Shown here in pieces: positions 18,016 through 27,239 of a stretch of 64,000 bases of DNA. Every line of letters starts with the position of its first letter. Position 1 is the stretch's first letter. Origin of the DNA: Candidatus Kuenenia hertensis (GTDB lineage Bacteria > Planctomycetota > Brocadiia > Brocadiales > Brocadiaceae). A model generated the notes under the pieces. That model was not told where the DNA came from, did not search any database, and saw only the letters and a list, made by a program, of their open reading frames with translations. Made by a program: the position numbers and the translations under genes. The stretch lies in the NCBI GenBank assembly GCA_021646465.1, contig SOET01000004.1, positions 1 to 64,000 of the forward strand. The letters run 5' to 3'.

Positions 18016-18915
18016 ATGGAAACAAATATAAAACGTCTGGTTGAAATATCAGCAATGGGAGAGGTCTCCAGTCCATTAGGAGGTGCAAAGGCATATAGCG
18101 TATCGCCTGAAGGTATACCAGCCATATTGCCGGGTATAGGAGGAATTACTTATAATGTCAAAATAGGTGATAATGCGGTGCAATGGGAAGCCGACCATGT
18201 AGAACCCTGTGTATCCGTCAGGAATAAAGACAAGGATGAAAACGGAGCGCTTAACTTATTGGCCTGCGTCGGAAATACTGCAAAAGTTGTATCGGGAGAT
18301 GCAAAGGGCGATACAGGTGTCGTTACGGGAAAACATGGGGGTATTGAAAATGTACTGGTAGATTTTGACGATAAAACACTTGAAAAACTTGTAATAGGCG
18401 ACAAAATACTCATTCGTTGCATAGGCTTGGGGCTCTCTTTTTCAAAATATCCACATATAAAAGCCATCAACCTCTCTCCTAATCTTTTAAATGTATTACC
18501 CATAAGATATGGCAAGATAAAAGACGTAATACAAATGCCAGTAACACATACTATTCCTGCTGCAATAATGGGATCAGGCCTTGGTGCACAACACTGTTAC
18601 CGCGGAGATTATGATATACAATTATTCGACAAACAAACCATCGAAAAATATCATCTTAATACCTTGCGGCTGGGAGATATAGTTGCAATTATGGATGCAG
18701 ATCATTCCTATGGAAGAATATATAAAACTGGTGCGGTAACAATAGGGGTTGTTGTTCATAGTAATTGTGTAACAGCAGGCCATGGACCCGGCGTTACTAC
18801 ATTGTTTACTTCTGCTGAAGGCAAAATTTCCCCTTCTATAGATAAAAACGCTAATATAGGTGTTTATTTAAATATCGGAAGATTTAGGAAATTAAAAGAA
18901 AGAAAAACAAAGTAA
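18016..18915 (+). CDS. DUF4438 family protein
   Basis: 299 aa soluble protein. The MGEVSSPLGGAKAYSV, GVGGITYNVKIGD-like, and HSNCVTAGHGPGVTTLFTS segments match my memory of the DUF4438 family known from Thermotoga and other anaerobes. Function is unknown. It is rich in Gly/Val with many short strands, suggesting a beta-rich fold, and has no signal peptide. It stands alone between the RCC1 gene and the ribosomal operon. Confidence 0.6.
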   Translation: METNIKRLVEISAMGEVSSPLGGAKAYSVSPEGIPAILPGIGGITYNVKIGDNAVQWEADHVEPCVSVRNKDKDENGALNLLACVGNTAKVVSGDAKGDTGVVTGKHGGIENVLVDFDDKTLEKLVIGDKILIRCIGLGLSFSKYPHIKAINLSPNLLNVLPIRYGKIKDVIQMPVTHTIPAAIMGSGLGAQHCYRGDYDIQLFDKQTIEKYHLNTLRLGDIVAIMDADHSYGRIYKTGAVTIGVVVHSNCVTAGHGPGVTTLFTSAEGKISPSIDKNANIGVYLNIGRFRKLKERKTK

Positions 18916-18974
18916 ATGCTTTTATTCGTTTGGAAACAAAAACAGCTCCATTATGATGTAAATAATAAATATAC

Positions 18975-19002
18975 TTGACAACTCAGTTATAATCACTATA
19001 AT
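18975..19002 (+). promoter_or_regulatory. Promoter of the rpsB-tsf-pyrH-frr operon
   Basis: TTGACA (18975-18980) and TATAAT (18997-19002) are exact consensus boxes with 16-nt spacing. The start of rpsB is about 50 nt downstream. Confidence 0.75.
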
Positions 19003-19055
19003 TCCTTATTTTCAAATATATTTCTTCAATTATCTCAATCTGGAAAGGGTGTTAT

Positions 19056-19760
19056 TTGTCTATTGTGAATATTCAAGAATTAGTCGAAGCAGGGTTTCAT
19101 TTCGGCCATAGAACAAGCAGGTGGAATCCCAAGATGAAACCTTACATCTTTGGCAAACAAAATCTGATTCATATTATCAACTTACGGGAAACGGTAAAGG
19201 GGCTCATTACCGCATGCAGATTCATAACAAATCTTGTACAAGCAAAGAAAGATATATTGTTTGTAGGCACGAAATGGCAGGCGAGGAACATTGTTGTGCA
19301 AGAAGCAAAGCGGTGCGGCATGCATTATGTGAGCGAAAGATGGCTTGGTGGCACTTTGACAAATTTTGATACTATTAGAAGCAGATTAGAGCGTCTTGAA
19401 GAATTGGAAAAAATGAGAGAAACGGGAGAAATTAATCAATACAGCAAAAAGATTATTTCTTCATTGAACAGAGAACACAAAAAAATACTTACCAATCTGG
19501 AAGGCATTCGCAATATGACCAAGCTTCCCGGTGCTCTCGTCGTGGTTGACCCAAGGTATGAACATAACGCCATTAAAGAAGCAAAAAAATTGGACATTCC
19601 AACCGTTTGCCTGGCTGATACCGATTGCGACCCTGATATGGTGGATATTTGTGTTCCTGGCAACGACGATGCCATACGCTCTATCAATCTCTTTTTATCT
19701 AAAACAGCAGATGCCGTTCTGGCCGGGAAAGAACAACTTGTTACGATGACAAAAGATTGA
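19056..19760 (+). CDS. rpsB: 30S ribosomal protein S2 (TTG start)
   Basis: 234 aa. The start is TTG at 19056, giving MSIVNIQELVEAGFHFGH; the purine-rich GGAAAGGG at 19042-19049 is a suitable ribosome binding site and no ATG is in the right place. S2 signatures GHRTSRWNPKMKPYIFG, VGTKWQARNIV and LPGALVVVDPRYEHNAIKEAKKL are intact. First gene of the canonical rpsB-tsf-pyrH-frr order. Confidence 0.96.
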   Translation: MSIVNIQELVEAGFHFGHRTSRWNPKMKPYIFGKQNLIHIINLRETVKGLITACRFITNLVQAKKDILFVGTKWQARNIVVQEAKRCGMHYVSERWLGGTLTNFDTIRSRLERLEELEKMRETGEINQYSKKIISSLNREHKKILTNLEGIRNMTKLPGALVVVDPRYEHNAIKEAKKLDIPTVCLADTDCDPDMVDICVPGNDDAIRSINLFLSKTADAVLAGKEQLVTMTKD

Positions 19761-19956
19761 GATTGAATGTTCAAGTTCTTGCGAAATCACTTCCGCTTTT
19801 TCGCAAAATACAAAACTTGTATATCTTTAGATTACCAATCTAACAGCTGCCTTTAAAGATACACATCTTATGACGTTTCGCTTGGTTATTGTAATAACAA
19901 AATTACCGACTTCATAGCAATGGCAGTTCGTAGTTACACTATTTTGGAGGAAACAA

Positions 19957-20559
19957 ATGGCAGATAAAGCGAGTATTATGAAATTACGCGAAGAAACAGG
20001 CGCTGGAATATTAGAATGCAAAAACGCCCTGGATGAAGTAAGTGGCGATTATAATAAAGCACTGGAAATTATCAAAAAGAAAGGCTTTACAAAAGCTTCC
20101 AAAAAAGAACAAAGAACGACTGCTGAGGGCAGAATAGGTTCTTACATTCATACTAACGGCAAAATAGGCGTAATGGTAGAAGTGAATTGCGAAACAGATT
20201 TCGTCGCACGAAACGAGGTGTTTCAGCAATTCTTAAAGGATATTTGTATGCAAATCGCCGCAACCAATCCGTTCGCAGTAAAAAGGGAAGATATCGCCGC
20301 TGAGATTGTGGAAGCGCAAAAAAAGGTTTTTATGGAAGATGCCAAGGGGAAACCTGCGGATATTGCTGAAAAAATCATTAACGGAAAACTGGAAAATTTT
20401 TATAAGGAAAAATGTTTACTGGAACAACCGTTTATAAAAGACGATTCACAAACTATTCAGGATTTATTAATTGCAATTATTGCAAAAATAGGAGAAAATA
20501 TTAAAATTAACCGCTTTGCCCGGCTGGAAGTAGGGGAAAATAGCCAACAGTCCAGTTAA
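19957..20559 (+). CDS. tsf: Elongation factor Ts
   Basis: 200 aa, the short form of EF-Ts (Thermus-like) rather than the 283-aa enterobacterial form. It recycles EF-Tu by exchanging GDP for GTP. The N-terminal LREETGAGILECKNAL motif and the core VEVNCETDFVARNE are present. A strong Shine-Dalgarno (GGAGG) precedes the ATG. It is 196 nt after rpsB, a longer gap than usual, leaving room for attenuation. Confidence 0.96.
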   Translation: MADKASIMKLREETGAGILECKNALDEVSGDYNKALEIIKKKGFTKASKKEQRTTAEGRIGSYIHTNGKIGVMVEVNCETDFVARNEVFQQFLKDICMQIAATNPFAVKREDIAAEIVEAQKKVFMEDAKGKPADIAEKIINGKLENFYKEKCLLEQPFIKDDSQTIQDLLIAIIAKIGENIKINRFARLEVGENSQQSS

Positions 20560-20579
20560 TATTACCGTGCAAAACAATT

Positions 20580-21305
20580 ATGCCGAAAAATACTAAAATC
20601 AAGTATAAACGTATTTTATTAAAGATGAGTGGTGAAGGCTTTGGTGGCGAAAACGGAAAGGGCATTGAGACGGAAAAATTTGTAACGTTTGCAAAAACGA
20701 TAAAAAATATTTTATCTCTGGGAGTTGAGGTTGCACTAGTCGTTGGCGGCGGAAACGTACTGCGCGGCGCAAAATTAGGGCGCACAGGGAAGTCCAGGGT
20801 TGTTGCGGATCAGGTAGGAATGATTGCTACTATTGTAAATGCGTTGCTTTTACAGGATACCTTAGAAGAGCACAACATAAAAGCTCATGTAATTAGTGCC
20901 ATCGACATTAAAAACATTACAGAGCCATTTGTTTTGCGAAATTGCTTACGATATCTTGAAGAAAAAAATATAATTATTTTTGCAGGAGGAACAGGAAACC
21001 CGTATTTTACAACTGATACAGCAGCCGCTCTCCGTGCAATAGAAATCAATGCCAATGTAATGCTAAAGGCTACAAGGGTTGACGGCGTATTTACAGACGA
21101 TCCGATAAAAAACCCATCCGCTAAGCTGTTAAATAAACTAACATATACAGACGTCTTAAATCAGCAATTGGGGGTAATGGATATGACGGCAATTTCACTG
21201 AGTATGGAAAATAAATTACCAATAATTGTTTTAAACATGAACAAAAAGGGAAATATTGAAAAAGCTGTATTGGGAAAATCTGTTGGTACTTTTATAGGAA
21301 ATTAA
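20580..21305 (+). CDS. pyrH: Uridylate kinase (UMP kinase)
   Basis: 241 aa, amino-acid-kinase fold. It phosphorylates UMP to UDP, feeding the UTP pool. Motifs: KRILLKMSGEGFGGENG, VALVVGGGNVLRG, IIFAGGTGNPYFTTDTAAALRA and ATRVDGVFTDDP. 20 nt after tsf. Confidence 0.97.
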   Translation: MPKNTKIKYKRILLKMSGEGFGGENGKGIETEKFVTFAKTIKNILSLGVEVALVVGGGNVLRGAKLGRTGKSRVVADQVGMIATIVNALLLQDTLEEHNIKAHVISAIDIKNITEPFVLRNCLRYLEEKNIIIFAGGTGNPYFTTDTAAALRAIEINANVMLKATRVDGVFTDDPIKNPSAKLLNKLTYTDVLNQQLGVMDMTAISLSMENKLPIIVLNMNKKGNIEKAVLGKSVGTFIGN

Positions 21306-21310
21306 CAGAT

Positions 21311-21871
21311 ATGTCAATAGATTCGATTTGCAAAGAAACAAAAGCAAAAATGGAAAAGGTTATCGCTCATTTGCAGGAAGAGCTGAAAGGAATAAGAACC
21401 GGCAGGGCAAGTACAGGCCTGGTAGAAAATATACGAGTTGAATACTACGGAAACCCTTCACCTTTAAAGCAACTCGCGGTTATTTCCACCCCTGATGCCC
21501 AGTCAATTCTTATAAAACCTTACGATACCACTATAGTATCAAATATCGAAAAGGCAATTATTCAATCAGATATCGGTTTGACCCCTTCCGTTGAAGGAAA
21601 AGCCTTGCGTATTGTCGTTCCGCCGCTCAATGAAGAGAGAAGAAAAAAACTCTCCACAACCGTAAAAAATTTTGGAGAATCAACTAAAGTTTCATTGCGT
21701 AATATACGGCAGGATTCGAATAAACAGGCCGATAAAGAAAAGAAAGAAAGCATTTTGACGGAAGACGACCTTAAACGAACTAAAGATGAAATTCAAAAGA
21801 TTATTCGCGACTTTGAAAATCAGGTAAATGATTTGGTCAAAAAAAAGACGGAAGAAATACTTAAGGTATAA
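21311..21871 (+). CDS. frr: Ribosome recycling factor
   Basis: 186 aa, standard length. Releases ribosomes from mRNA after termination together with EF-G. The LKGIRTGRASTGLVENI, YDTTIVSNIEKAI and VPPLNEERRKKL segments are typical. 5 nt after pyrH; last protein gene of the operon. Confidence 0.97.
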   Translation: MSIDSICKETKAKMEKVIAHLQEELKGIRTGRASTGLVENIRVEYYGNPSPLKQLAVISTPDAQSILIKPYDTTIVSNIEKAIIQSDIGLTPSVEGKALRIVVPPLNEERRKKLSTTVKNFGESTKVSLRNIRQDSNKQADKEKKESILTEDDLKRTKDEIQKIIRDFENQVNDLVKKKTEEILKV

Positions 21872-21963
21872 TAATACACCGGCTGAAAGTTAACCCGTCG
21901 ATGCATTTTTTTCATTAAAATTTTATTTTTCTACGTGCAATTTTCATGCATTTTTGTATAATG

Positions 21964-22036
21964 GGGGGCATAGCTCAGTCGGTAGAGCACCGCCCTTTTA
22001 AGGCGGGTGTCGATGGTTCGAGTCCATCTGCCCTCA
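21964..22036 (+). tRNA. tRNA-Lys (anticodon TTT)
   Basis: 73 nt. The seven-pair acceptor GGGGGCA/TGCCCTC has one G-U pair and discriminator A; anticodon loop CTTTTAA at 21995-22001 on a CCGCC/GGCGG stem, anticodon TTT at 21997-21999; T loop TTCGAGT. CCA is not encoded. Confidence 0.96.
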
Positions 22037-22056
22037 TTTAATATTGTGCATAAAAT

Positions 22057-22131
22057 GGCCCCATCGTCTAGTCTGGTCTAGGACAACAGATTTTCGATCT
22101 GTGAACTGGGGTTCAAATCCCCATGGGGTCA
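22057..22131 (+). tRNA. tRNA-Glu (anticodon TTC)
   Basis: 75 nt. Acceptor GGCCCCA/TGGGGTC with discriminator A; anticodon stem ACAGA/TCTGT with loop TTTTCGA, anticodon TTC at 22093-22095; T arm TGGGG/CCCCA with TTCAAAT loop. 20 nt after tRNA-Lys, so likely co-transcribed. CCA is not encoded. Confidence 0.95.
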
Positions 22132-22147
22132 TATATGACCTGAGAAA

Positions 22148-22186
22148 AAGCCATAAGGGCTTAAGCCCTTATGGCTTTTTTCTTTT
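22148..22186 (+). terminator. Rho-independent terminator after the tRNAs
   Basis: A perfect palindrome at 22148-22177 (arm AAGCCATAAGGGC) is followed by a T-rich run (22175-22186). It ends the tRNA transcript and possibly the whole rpsB operon. The palindrome would also work in reverse. Confidence 0.88.
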
Positions 22187-22662
22187 ACAACATCTTGAGT
22201 TGCTAAAGATATTTGGACATCCTTTACAAAAAATGTATCCTTCGCCGTTCTTTCACTTCTTTTTCAAAACCTTTAGATAGCAAAAGGAAACAAGGGAAAG
22301 AACCATTATTTACCAATAATTATTTATGAAACGGAGATGCTTTCCCCAGTGTAATTTTTGAGATGGAAAGAATTTTAAATTCTCAGTATGACAAAGCTTA
22401 TATAAAGGCCAACGTATCCTCATATGATAGCAGAATAACTTGACTTTGCAGTGCATTTTTAATACACTCATTTAACATGCACTTTGCGAATTAATATCGG
22501 AAAAATGTTGAGAATTCCATAGTTAAATTATTTATTGTATTGATAGTCGGTTTTAGAATAAAACGGTGTGATTGAATCACTTTTTTTATTTTAATATTTT
22601 GAATATTTGGTAAGTAAGCACACTTTTTTATAGGACTCTCCAGCATAATGGAGTAATAAATT
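22187..22662. other. Long leader/intergenic region with one candidate promoter
   Basis: 476 nt without a supported gene. TTGACT (22440-22445) and TACACT (22463-22468), spaced 17 nt, could start transcription of the downstream 318-aa gene with a leader near 190 nt. A loose inverted repeat (GTGCAT at 22451, ATGCAC at 22477) brackets the -10 box. Confidence 0.4.
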
Positions 22663-23619
22663 ATGGTAAAAGGAAGTGATTCTAAAGTTTTTTTTGAGTT
22701 ATTTAAAAAACCTCAAGAAAAAAACGATGTTCAAACAGAAGAGCTGAAACAAAAAACAAAAACTGCGGAAATACCTCAACCTCATGGAACCGGAACTACG
22801 ATACCGCAAAAAACAAAGGAAAAACCTCAGAATTTAACTACGGATCAACCATCGGCTCCTGTTCCATCAGAAGCTGAAGTGAAGCCAGAGCCATCAGATC
22901 CCTTAAAATGGATTAAAAATACAAGCACGGAGGAACTTTCGATTGAGAAAACGATGGAGAAAAAACACTTTACTCCAGACCAGACCACAGCAACTCCCCT
23001 CCCTCCAAGGCAAATTGTTACGCCTCCTGCTTCTGTCCCTCTGAAAGATGAAGTGGTACTTCGGAAAGATGAGGTGGTATTAAGGCAGGAAACGCTTATA
23101 ATTGGTGCCATTGCAGCTACTTTTTTATCCATTGCATGTTTCTTTGTCGGACACAAAGTCGGGTATAATAAAGGAGTAACCAACCAGGCAGAAGAGTGGC
23201 TGGAAACAATAGAGCCGAAAACATCACAACAGAGCGGGATTGGCCAAACAAAAACCGCAGAAGTACCAAAAGAAAAGGCGGGAAAGGAGGCTCCTCCGAA
23301 TGTTGAGAAAAAACAAGGCAACGAGAAACTTGTAATACAAGATAGTGCAGCAATTAAGGATAGATGGACGCTACGAGTGGTTTCATATAAAAATACAAAA
23401 TCTAATGTGACTCGCGCAAAAGAAATAGCGGGTTTACTTCAAGAATCATTAGGGTATAAAGCCTTTGTTGTTAACACCGGACGGGATCTTTTCGTTTGTG
23501 TGGGAGAATTTGACGATTGGGACAGCACAAATTTAAAGGATGCTCAACAGGCCGTTGCCAATTTCGAATATCAAAATAAAAAACAGTTTTCGGGATGCTA
23601 TCCCGTACGTATAAGATAA
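22663..23619 (+). CDS. Single-pass membrane protein with SPOR-like C-terminus
   Basis: 318 aa, not a recognised named family. Residues 1-140 are hydrophilic, Lys/Glu/Pro/Thr-rich and probably disordered; residues 144-164 form one membrane segment (IIGAIAATFLSIACFFVGH); a second linker follows; residues about 240-318 (RWTLRVVSYKN...YKAFVVNTGRDLFVCVGEF) resemble a SPOR peptidoglycan-binding fold (strand-helix-strand, twice). A short duplication (DEVVLRK/DEVVLRQ) lies just before the membrane segment. This topology suits an inner-membrane protein binding denuded glycan, such as a division factor. The small basic protein gene follows by 14 nt. Confidence 0.65.
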   Translation: MVKGSDSKVFFELFKKPQEKNDVQTEELKQKTKTAEIPQPHGTGTTIPQKTKEKPQNLTTDQPSAPVPSEAEVKPEPSDPLKWIKNTSTEELSIEKTMEKKHFTPDQTTATPLPPRQIVTPPASVPLKDEVVLRKDEVVLRQETLIIGAIAATFLSIACFFVGHKVGYNKGVTNQAEEWLETIEPKTSQQSGIGQTKTAEVPKEKAGKEAPPNVEKKQGNEKLVIQDSAAIKDRWTLRVVSYKNTKSNVTRAKEIAGLLQESLGYKAFVVNTGRDLFVCVGEFDDWDSTNLKDAQQAVANFEYQNKKQFSGCYPVRIR

Positions 23620-23633
23620 AATAAGGAGGATGT

Positions 23634-23861
23634 ATGAGTGTTGATAAGAGTTTAAAACCAAAAGGTAAACTTTCGAGGCCGCGAAACGTATATAGAAAGG
23701 TAGATCGTATCGCAATACTTAAGTCAGAAGGTCGCTGGACCAATGAGATGTCTGTTTTTGGCCTTCCTAAGGTCAAAGTGGAAAAACTGAAACGGAAAAC
23801 CAAGTCCTCAAAGAAGGCTGAAGCGGCAGAAGAAGGAAAGGCAGAAAAAGCAAAAAAATGA
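23634..23861 (+). CDS. PVC-superphylum small basic protein
   Basis: 75 aa, highly basic. The N-terminal block SVDKSLKPKGKLSRPRNVYRKVDRI and the FGLPKVKV motif match the small basic protein conserved across Planctomycetes, Verrucomicrobia and Chlamydiae (TIGR04137-type). It has been described as a signature protein of the superphylum, probably nucleic-acid or ribosome associated. The C-terminal tail is a low-complexity Lys/Ala/Glu stretch. A strong ribosome binding site (AAGGAGG) precedes the ATG, and the stop overlaps the next start (ATGA). Confidence 0.8.
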   Translation: MSVDKSLKPKGKLSRPRNVYRKVDRIAILKSEGRWTNEMSVFGLPKVKVEKLKRKTKSSKKAEAAEEGKAEKAKK

Positions 23862-24949
23862 TCGCCCACAGGATGTCTAACATAGATTCCTCCGGCATCA
23901 GAAAGGTCTTTGACCTTGCGCAAAAAATGAAAAGTCCGGTGAACCTCAGCATAGGCCAGCCGGACTTTGATGTTCCCGGAGAAATTAAAGAAGAAGCGAT
24001 CAAGGCTATTAATGAAGGTGCAAACAAATATACATTGACACAAGGCATACCGGAGTTACGTGATGTATTACTGGAATACCTTAAAAAGGAAAGAGGTGTA
24101 AATGCAGAAAGTATCATTATCACATCAGGGGTTTCCGGTGCATTAACGTTAGCCCTCATGGCGTTGGTGGATCAAGGAGACGAAGTGATAATCCCCGACC
24201 CTGCTTTTGTTATTTACAAACACCTGGTAAACTTCTGTGGTGGTAAATCTGTGTTTGTCGATACATATCCCGACTTCAAATTGACTGCAGAACGCATCCA
24301 GCCGCATATTACAAACAAAACCAAATTAATAGTCATTAACAGCCCCGCCAATCCTACGGGGGTAATGAGCGAACCGCTGGAGTTAAAGGATATCGCCGAA
24401 CTGGCAAAACGACATAATCTGCTTCTGATTTCCGACGAAATCTACCATGATTACAACTATAATAACGAATTTGAGAGTATCGGAAAGTATTATGACAAGA
24501 CACTTGTCCTCGACGGATTCTCCAAATCCTTTGCCATGACGGGATGGCGTTTGGGTTATGCGGCAGGGCCCGATACCATAATAAAAGAAATGATAAAACT
24601 TCAGCAATACACCTTTGTATGCGCACCTTCCTTCGTGCAGCATGCCGTATTAGGGGCTTGGGGATTTGATCTGAGCAAATACATCGCAGATTACAGAAAG
24701 AAGAGAGACATTATGTACGAGGGACTGAAAGATAAGTTCCATATTGTAAAACCCGAAGGGGCTTTTTACTTCTTTCCCCAGGTACCCTGGGGAACCGATG
24801 AAGAATTTGTTTCGACCGCCATCAAAAACAATCTGTTAATCATTCCAGGCAGTGTTTTTTCCGAACGCCACACACACTTCCGGATTTCATACGCTGCAAC
24901 GGAAGAAACTATCGAAAAAGGCCTGAAAATCCTCAACAGTATTGCCTAA
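23858..24949 (+). CDS. PLP-dependent class I aminotransferase (aspartate aminotransferase-like)
   Basis: 363 aa, fold type I. PLP Lys lies in LDGFSKSFAMTGWRLGY; the substrate-binding motifs NLSIGQPDFDVP, NSPANPTGV and ISDEIYHDYNY are present, and the C-terminal Arg is in HFRISYAATEE. Likely transfers amino groups between aspartate, glutamate or aromatic acids and 2-oxoacids; specificity cannot be read. The start overlaps the previous stop by 4 nt. Confidence 0.9.
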   Translation: MIAHRMSNIDSSGIRKVFDLAQKMKSPVNLSIGQPDFDVPGEIKEEAIKAINEGANKYTLTQGIPELRDVLLEYLKKERGVNAESIIITSGVSGALTLALMALVDQGDEVIIPDPAFVIYKHLVNFCGGKSVFVDTYPDFKLTAERIQPHITNKTKLIVINSPANPTGVMSEPLELKDIAELAKRHNLLLISDEIYHDYNYNNEFESIGKYYDKTLVLDGFSKSFAMTGWRLGYAAGPDTIIKEMIKLQQYTFVCAPSFVQHAVLGAWGFDLSKYIADYRKKRDIMYEGLKDKFHIVKPEGAFYFFPQVPWGTDEEFVSTAIKNNLLIIPGSVFSERHTHFRISYAATEETIEKGLKILNSIA

Positions 24950-25028
24950 GCCCTCTTCACACCACCAGATTGAAGGTAAATATTCCAACATGCCAGCCAA
25001 ATAATAATTTAAAAATATATTTATTATT

Positions 25029-26585
25029 TTGCGAGTGAATACAATAGTAATAACAGGAAAAAAAAGTGTTTGGTACTTTGTTGGTTTTTTAGCAGGAATT
25101 TTTCTCCTGTTCTGGAAACTGGAAGACACCGCGGGGCTTCACAGAGATGAGGCAATGTTTGGCCTGCTAACGGAAATGATTCTTGAGGGAGCACGCCCCC
25201 TTACCGGTATTTTCAATAATTATACGTCTCCGGTACACTCATATATGCTTGCCGTTTGCGTGAAGATATTTGGAAATTCCATCTGGAGTTTGCGGTGCCT
25301 TGGTCCGGTGTTTACTCTCATTACCATTGCTGCAATTTTTGATATTATACGCCAGCATTCCACCATTCGGGCACGATGGACCTCCTGCCTTCTTCTCACC
25401 TTTCCGCCGATTATTATGCTTTCGAGGCTTTGCGGAGAAGTTTTCGTGCTTAATCCTTTTCTCTTTTTCGGAACTATATGGATATATGTGAAACTCTGTA
25501 ATAGCTCAAAAAAATCCGTGAGAATAACGGGGTGGGGGCTTACCGGTTTTTGCTTGTCGTTTGGGATCTGGAACCATATAATTTTTCTCCCAAGCGCAGT
25601 TTCTCTCGTTATTTGCTACGCACTATTTATGTGGCCAGGCCTGCGACGCTTCTTGCTCCAATGCGCACCATGCGCTATTGGGTTTTCGATAGGGTTGGTA
25701 CCGCGATTTGCTTCAATGATGGTGTTGGGAATGGACTTATTCCCCAAAAGACCCTCCATTCCACCGGCATCATTGAAAAACGCCCTCCTAAACCTTTTAT
25801 ATACCCTATCGGGAGACGGACTTTACGCAAGATTTTCAGGGGGGAGCGTTCTTCCTTTTGTATGGGGAATCCCGGTAATAGTAGCAATTTTCACGGCAAT
25901 GTTTTATTTTCTTAAACATAATAAATCGGAAAAGAAGATGTTCTGGGGCATAGTCGTCTTTATTGCTATTAACTTTGTCGGTATATGGCAAATTACACCG
26001 TTTGGTTCGGTCGGTTCCCGCGTATGGCTAATCATAGTATGGATGTTTCCCATTTTATTAGGATTGTGTCTGACAGACGTTGACAAGTGGAAATTTCACA
26101 TCCTGGGAGGCGCCATGATTGCGGTACATTTACCGTTGTTAGCAGCAAATTATTATATCCCCTGCATCCGTTCAAACGGTACAATCGAACCTTCCGTTTA
26201 TGTCGGGGGAAAGACTGACAATACCTGGGATTATTATGATCACCGGCAGATCACGGAAACGCTGCTTCAGTCGTCAGACGCTGAATACATTTTTATTTCC
26301 AATATTAACGTATTCACCTTCTATTATTTGGCGCCGGAAAATCAAAGGCACCGGATTAAGTTACTTTGGCCTATTATACTTGGAGGAGGCGGGGATACTC
26401 CCGAAAAAAGAATAATCTACGATCAGGTAACATATAACGGATCGATGCCAAAATCCGCCCTTTTTGTTTTTTATGATACCGACAAAGATTATCTGGATTA
26501 TTTTAGCCGGCAATCGTTTTATAACATGACTTCTCCTGATAGGAACATTACTTTTCCCGGATTTTTCATTTATCGTTTACGATAG
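25029..26585 (+). CDS. GT39/ArnT-like membrane glycosyltransferase
   Basis: 518 aa, about ten to twelve membrane helices. The first extracytoplasmic loop holds LHRDEAMFGLL, matching the acidic (Asp-Glu) catalytic motif of dolichyl-phosphate-mannose-type GT-C transferases. It would move a sugar from a polyprenyl-phosphate donor onto protein or lipid outside the membrane. The 25029 start is TTG; GTG at 25035 is an equal alternative, and neither has a good ribosome binding site. Stands alone. Confidence 0.75.
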   Translation: MRVNTIVITGKKSVWYFVGFLAGIFLLFWKLEDTAGLHRDEAMFGLLTEMILEGARPLTGIFNNYTSPVHSYMLAVCVKIFGNSIWSLRCLGPVFTLITIAAIFDIIRQHSTIRARWTSCLLLTFPPIIMLSRLCGEVFVLNPFLFFGTIWIYVKLCNSSKKSVRITGWGLTGFCLSFGIWNHIIFLPSAVSLVICYALFMWPGLRRFLLQCAPCAIGFSIGLVPRFASMMVLGMDLFPKRPSIPPASLKNALLNLLYTLSGDGLYARFSGGSVLPFVWGIPVIVAIFTAMFYFLKHNKSEKKMFWGIVVFIAINFVGIWQITPFGSVGSRVWLIIVWMFPILLGLCLTDVDKWKFHILGGAMIAVHLPLLAANYYIPCIRSNGTIEPSVYVGGKTDNTWDYYDHRQITETLLQSSDAEYIFISNINVFTFYYLAPENQRHRIKLLWPIILGGGGDTPEKRIIYDQVTYNGSMPKSALFVFYDTDKDYLDYFSRQSFYNMTSPDRNITFPGFFIYRLR

Positions 26586-26856
26586 TCTTTTTCAATCCCT
26601 CCACCAAAATATGGAAAACGTGATCTCTTCGTATATAAAAAATCTCCATGAATAACAACCACGACAGTTTTTTTACAAACGGCAAATTTGTTATTTTAAT
26701 AGAAACGAATTGTCTTATTGTATAAAATAAACGGCGCTATAAATCATTTAAGAAAACAACGGGAACACTCTCTCTTTAAACGTGAAAACTGCATACAATC
26801 AAGATTGCCCTGTTTGGTTGTTTCTTTTTATAAGCAAACAAAAATGAAGGTTTATT

Positions 26857-27231
26857 ATGTTCAGCGTACTTGTTGTTGACGACGATGTTCAAATTCGGGA
26901 TATTTTAAAAACATTCTTGAGAAGCCAGGGCTATTTGGTTTCAGATGCCAGGAATGGCCAACAGGCAATTGAAATGTGTAAATCGGGTAAGTTTGAATTG
27001 TTTATCGTTGATATTTACATGCCTGCAAAGGATGGAATTACGTTTATTGAAGAGCTATTGAAATTTTCTCCTGAAGCAAAAATAATTGCAATCTCCGGCG
27101 GAGAACAATGCCATTTTTTTACATCCACGGTGAAATTAAACTCTGCCGTATCAAAAGGCGCACTTGTCACCATACAAAAACCATTTCAATTGGAAAAACT
27201 GCTGAGTATTATGAAAGAAATTATTATATAA
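26857..27231 (+). CDS. Stand-alone receiver-domain response regulator
   Basis: 124 aa CheY-like REC domain only. The acidic pocket (VVDDDVQ), phospho-acceptor Asp in FIVDIYMPAKDG, Ser in AISGG and Lys in IQKPFQLEKL are all present, so phosphorylation should work. There is no output domain. It lies 8 nt upstream of trkH, suggesting co-transcription with the potassium transporter. Confidence 0.92.
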   Translation: MFSVLVVDDDVQIRDILKTFLRSQGYLVSDARNGQQAIEMCKSGKFELFIVDIYMPAKDGITFIEELLKFSPEAKIIAISGGEQCHFFTSTVKLNSAVSKGALVTIQKPFQLEKLLSIMKEIII

Positions 27232-27239
27232 ATTTCTGT

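Noticed and set aside
21957-21962. TATAAT right in front of tRNA-Lys
   Set aside because: It ends one base before the mature tRNA 5' end, so transcription would start inside the tRNA. The tRNAs are more likely read from the rpsB operon.
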